Under the pieces are notes generated by a model. The model ran no database searches. It had not been told where the DNA came from and worked only from the letters and a program-made list of their open reading frames with translations. Position numbers and translations under genes: made by a program. A DNA stretch of 64,000 nucleotides from Bombus terrestris (lineage: Eukaryota > Arthropoda > Insecta > Hymenoptera > Apidae), in NCBI RefSeq assembly GCF_910591885.1, contig NW_025963598.1, positions 186,001 to 250,000 on the forward strand, read 5' to 3'. This document shows positions 61,261-64,000 of this stretch, piece after piece; position 1 is the first letter of the stretch; the number at the start of each line of letters is the position of its first letter.

Positions 61261-64000
61261 TTGTCCCACGTTGTCCCACGTTGTCCCACGGTGTCCAACG
61301 ATGTCCAACGGTGTCCCACGTTGTCCCACGTTGTCCCACGTTGTCCCACGTTGTCCCACGTTGTCCCACGATGTCCCACGTTGTCCCACGTTGTCCCACG
61401 TTGTCCCACGATGTCCCACGTTGTCCCACGTTGTCCCACGTTGTCCCACGTTGTCCCACGTTGTCCCACGTTGTCCCACGTGGTCCCAAGCTGTCCCACG
61501 TTGTCCCACGGTGTCCAACGATGTCCAACGGTGTCCCACGTTGTCCAACGGTGTCCCACGTTGTCCCACGTTGTCCCACGTTGTCCCACGTTGTCCCACG
61601 ATGTCCCACGTTGTCCCACGTTGTCCCACGTTGTCCCACGTTGTCCCACGTTGTCCCACGTTGTCCCACGTTGTCCCACGTTGTCCCACGTTGTCCCACG
61701 TTGTCCCACGTTGTCCCACGGTGTCCAACGATGTCCAACGGTGTCCAACGGTGTCCCACGGTGTCCAACGGTGTTCCACGTTGTCCCACGTTGTCCCACG
61801 TTGTCCCACGTTGTCCCACGTTGTCCCACGTTGTCCCACGTTGTCCAACGATGTCCAACGGTGTCCCACGTTGTCCCACGTTGTTCCATGGTTTCCCACG
61901 TTGTCCCACGTTGTCCCACGTTGTCCCACGGTGTCCAACGTTGTCCCACGTTGTTCCATGGTTTCCCACGTTGTCCCACGTTGTCCCACGTTGTCCAACG
62001 ATGTCCAACGGTGTCCAACGGTGTCCCACGGTGTCCAACGGTGTCCCACGTTGTCCCACGTTGTCCCACGTTGTCCCACGTTGTCCCACGTTGTCCCACG
62101 TTGTCCCACGTTGTCCAACGATGTCCAACGGTGTCCCACGTTGTCCCACGTTGTTCCATGGTTTCCCACGTTGTCCCACGTTGTCCCACGTTGTCCCACG
62201 GTGTCCAACGATGTCCAACGGTGTCCAACGGTGTCCAACGGTGTCCAACGGTGTCCCACGTTGTCCCACGTTGTCCCACGTTGTCCCACGTTGTCCAACG
62301 ATGTCCAACGGTGTCCCACGTTGTCCCACGTTGTCCCACGATGTCCCACGTTGTCCCACGTTGTCCCACGTTGTCCCACGTTGTCCCACGTTGTCCCACG
62401 TTGTCCCACGTTGTCCCACGTTGTCCCACGTTGTCCCACGTTGTCCCACGTTGTCCCACGTTGTCCCACGTTGTCCCACGGTGTCCAACGGTGTCCAACG
62501 ATGTCCCACGTTGTCCCACGTTGTCCCACGTGTCCCACGATGTCCCACGTTGTCCCACGTTGTCCCACGTTGTCCCACGTTGTCCCACGGTGTCCAACGA
62601 TGTCCAACGGTGTCCAACGGTGTCCCACGGTGTCCAACGGTGTCCCACGTTGTCCCACGTTGTCCCACGTTGTCCCACGTTGTCCCACGTTGTCCCACGA
62701 TGTCCCACGTTGTCCCACGTTGTCCGACGTTGTCCCACGTTGTCCGACGTTGTCCCACGTTGTCCCACGTTGTCCCACGTTGTCCCACGGTGTCCAACGA
62801 TGTCCAACGATGTCCCACGGTGTCCCACGTTTTCCCACGTTGTCCCACGTTGTCCCACGTTGTCCCACGGTGTCCAACGATGTCCAACGATGTCCAACGG
62901 TGTCCCACGTTGTCCCACGTTGTTCCATGGTTTCCCACGTTGTCCCACGTTGTCCCACGTTGTCCCACGTTGTCCCACGTTGTCCCACGTTGTCCCACGT
63001 TGTCCCACGTTGTCCCACGTTGTCCCACGGTGTCCAACGATGTCCAACGGTGTCCAGCGATGTCCAACGGTGTCCCACGTTGTCCCACGTTTTCCCACGT
63101 TGTCCCACGTTGTCCCACGGTGTCCAACGGTGTCCAGCGATGTCCAACGGTGTCCCACGTTGTCCCACGTTTTCCCACGTTGTCCCACGTTGTCCCACGG
63201 TGTCCAACGATGTCCAACGATGTCCAACGGTGTCCCACGTTGTCCCACGTTGTTCCATGGTTTCCCACGTTGTCCCACGTTGTCCCACGTTGTCCCACGT
63301 TGTCCCACGTTGTCCCACGTTGTCCCACGTTGTCCCACGTTGTCCCACGTTGTCCCACGTTGTCCCACGTTGTCCCACGTTGTCCAACGATGTCCAACGG
63401 TGTCCCACGTTGTCCCACGTTGTTCCATGGTTTCCCACGTTGTCCCACGTTGTCCCACGTTGTCCCACGTTGTCCCACGTTGTCCCACGTTGTCCCACGG
63501 TGTCCAACGATGTCCAACGGTGTCCCACGTTGTCCCACGTTGTCCCACGTTGTCCCACGTTGTCCCACGTTGTCCCACGATGTCCCACGTTGTCCCACGT
63601 TGTCCCACGTTGTCCCACGTTGTCCCACGTTGTCCCACGTTGTCCCACGTGGTCCCAAGTTGTCCCACGTTGTCCCACGGTGTCCAACGATGTCCAACGG
63701 TGTCCCACGTTGTCCAACGGTGTCCCACGTTGTCCAACGGTGTCCCACGTTGTCCCACGTTGTCCCACGTTGTCCCACGTTGTCCCACGTTGTCCCACGT
63801 TGTTCCATGGTTTCCCACGTTGTCCCACGTTGTCCCACGTTGTCCCACGTTGTCCCACGTTGTCCCACGTTGTCCCACGGTGTCCAACGATGTCCAACGG
63901 TGTCCCACGTTGTCCCACGTTGTCCCACGTTGTCCCACGTTGTCCCACGTTGTCCCACGATGTCCCACGTTGTCCCACGTTGTCCCACGTTGTCCCACGT
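61261..64000 (+). repeat. Right-domain HOR, third partial copy
   Basis: 61,261-61,940 matches 58,601-59,280, with GTGTTCCACG at 61,771 and TTGTTCCATG at 61,881. The following TTGTTCCATG units (61,951, 62,151) and TTGTCCGACG pair (62,720) reproduce the spacing at 51,171, 51,371 and 51,931. TTTTCCCACG recurs at 62,830, 63,090 and 63,170. The copy runs off the window and contains the only phase slip. Confidence 0.7.
62531..62539 (+). other. Single 9-bp unit, the only phase break
   Basis: Between TTGTCCCACG (62,521) and ATGTCCCACG (62,540) stands TGTCCCACG, one T short. All units downstream are shifted by one base relative to the 10-base grid. The deletion creates CACGTG at its left junction. 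It may be a real mutation or a read or assembly error in a TT dinucleotide. Confidence 0.95.

Larger units (their letters stand above)
1..64000 (+). repeat. Satellite array of a 10-bp monomer, TTGTCCCACG
   Basis: Every base belongs to a head-to-tail tandem array of a decamer with consensus TTGTCCCACG, all in one orientation, and both ends lie inside the array. The consensus unit has 4 C, 3 T, 2 G and 1 A, so the + strand is pyrimidine-rich (7 of 10) and carries one CpG per unit. Variation concentrates at unit position 1 (T, G or A) and position 7 (C or A). Positions 4 to 6 (TCC) are nearly invariant, with TTC in the coupled NcoI-type pair. Whole-unit gains and losses are common between related segments, whereas within-unit indels are essentially absent. 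There is no gene-like interval: the entire window is intergenic repeat. Array size and higher-order structure suggest a eukaryotic satellite (inference). The species is not identifiable. Confidence 0.99.
48441..64000 (+). repeat. Right array domain with distinct marker set
   Basis: The same monomer continues but with a different higher-order pattern. GTTTCATACG, GTGTCCAAAG and the 21-unit CCAACG-rich block are absent. TTGTCCGACG now occurs as pairs 20 bp apart (49,011/49,031; 51,931/51,951; 56,341/56,361; 62,720/62,740). TTTTCCCACG is frequent, often shortly after the pair (49,121; 52,041; 56,451; 62,830). TTGCCCCAGG (50,231, 54,161) and ATGTCCAACA (52,011, 56,421) occur only here. The shared cassettes (GTGTCCAGCG with TTTTCCCACG, and TTGTTCCATG pairs) show common ancestry with the central HOR. 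Confidence 0.8.

Noticed and set aside
4025..63998. - strand frames encoding GQRGTTWDNV repeats
   Set aside because: Same reason: these are the complement of the monomer. The breaks coincide with single variants such as TTATCCCACG, TTGTCCTACG, TTGTCTCACG and GTTTCATACG.
1..64000. CRISPR array
   Set aside because: There are no spacers: the repeats abut directly, are 10 bp long and differ only by substitutions.
1..64000. Telomeric repeat array
   Set aside because: The unit is a decamer that matches none of the telomere repeats I know (TTAGGG, TTTAGGG, TTAGG, TTGGGG types). Its nested multi-kb HORs point instead to segmental amplification.
1..64000. CENP-B box or known centromeric satellite
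   Set aside because: I saw no TTCG...CGGG box and no monomer near the 171-bp alpha satellite length. A centromeric role remains possible but has no sequence support.
1..64000. Bacterial or viral origin of the array
   Set aside because: Bacterial minisatellites are not usually tens of kilobases with HOR structure, and no flanking gene is present. Not excluded, but less likely than a eukaryotic satellite.
1..64000. Assembly artefact by repeated looping of one short read
   Set aside because: Thousands of ordered variants with nested shared mutations are not what looping would produce. Individual HOR copy numbers could still be misassembled and need read support.
1..64000. tRNA, rRNA or structured ncRNA genes
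   Set aside because: No non-repeat sequence exists in which to place one. The only palindromes are short junction cores such as ACGT, CACGTG and CCATGG.

Overview
The whole 64,000-base window is one uninterrupted tandem array of a 10-bp monomer, TTGTCCCACG on the + strand (CGTGGGACAA on the - strand). There is no unique sequence and no gene, RNA gene, transposon, promoter or terminator that I can support. About 6,400 units stand head to tail in one orientation, and every unit I read keeps strict 10-bp phase from base 1 to 62,530. The only break I found is a single 9-bp unit at 62,531-62,539. Variation is almost entirely substitutional. Unit position 1 is T, G or A, and position 7 is C or A. 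The common variants are GTGTCCAACG, ATGTCCAACG, GTGTCCCACG, ATGTCCCACG and TTGTCCAACG, plus the coupled pair TTGTTCCATG GTTTCCCACG. Rarer variants act as landmarks.

These landmarks reveal a multi-level higher-order repeat (HOR) organisation. The left domain (1-9,750) is irregular, with local duplications. From 9,751 to about 48,430 the array consists of nine consecutive copies or fragments of one HOR, here H1 to H9. Near-complete copies are about 4 to 6.9 kb. Each begins at the rare unit GTTTCATACG, preceded 170 bp upstream by GTGTCCAAAG. Shared private mutations split the copies into two interleaved subfamilies (H1/H5/H6/H8 and H2/H3/H4/H9) and give a nested duplication order, including a 2,250-bp tandem duplication at 18,691-23,090. 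A 21-unit block rich in CCAACG units recurs in the HOR but is absent after 45,350. From about 48,440 to the end lies a related but distinct domain with its own markers (paired TTGTCCGACG, TTGCCCCAGG, ATGTCCAACA) and an HOR of about 3.9 to 4.4 kb.

Long open frames exist in all three frames of both strands, one running 8,921-58,483 on the + strand. They are a by-product of the monomer: neither strand of the 10-mer contains a stop in any frame. Because 10 is not a multiple of 3, the three frames of a strand spell the same decapeptide. I call none of them genes.

The size, orientation uniformity and nested HOR structure point to satellite DNA of a eukaryotic chromosome (centromeric, pericentromeric, subtelomeric or another heterochromatic block). 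The species cannot be read from this window. What could be worth following up is the HOR phylogeny, the CpG in almost every unit, the G-quadruplex-compatible GGG-N7 spacing of the - strand, and the near-helical 10-bp period.
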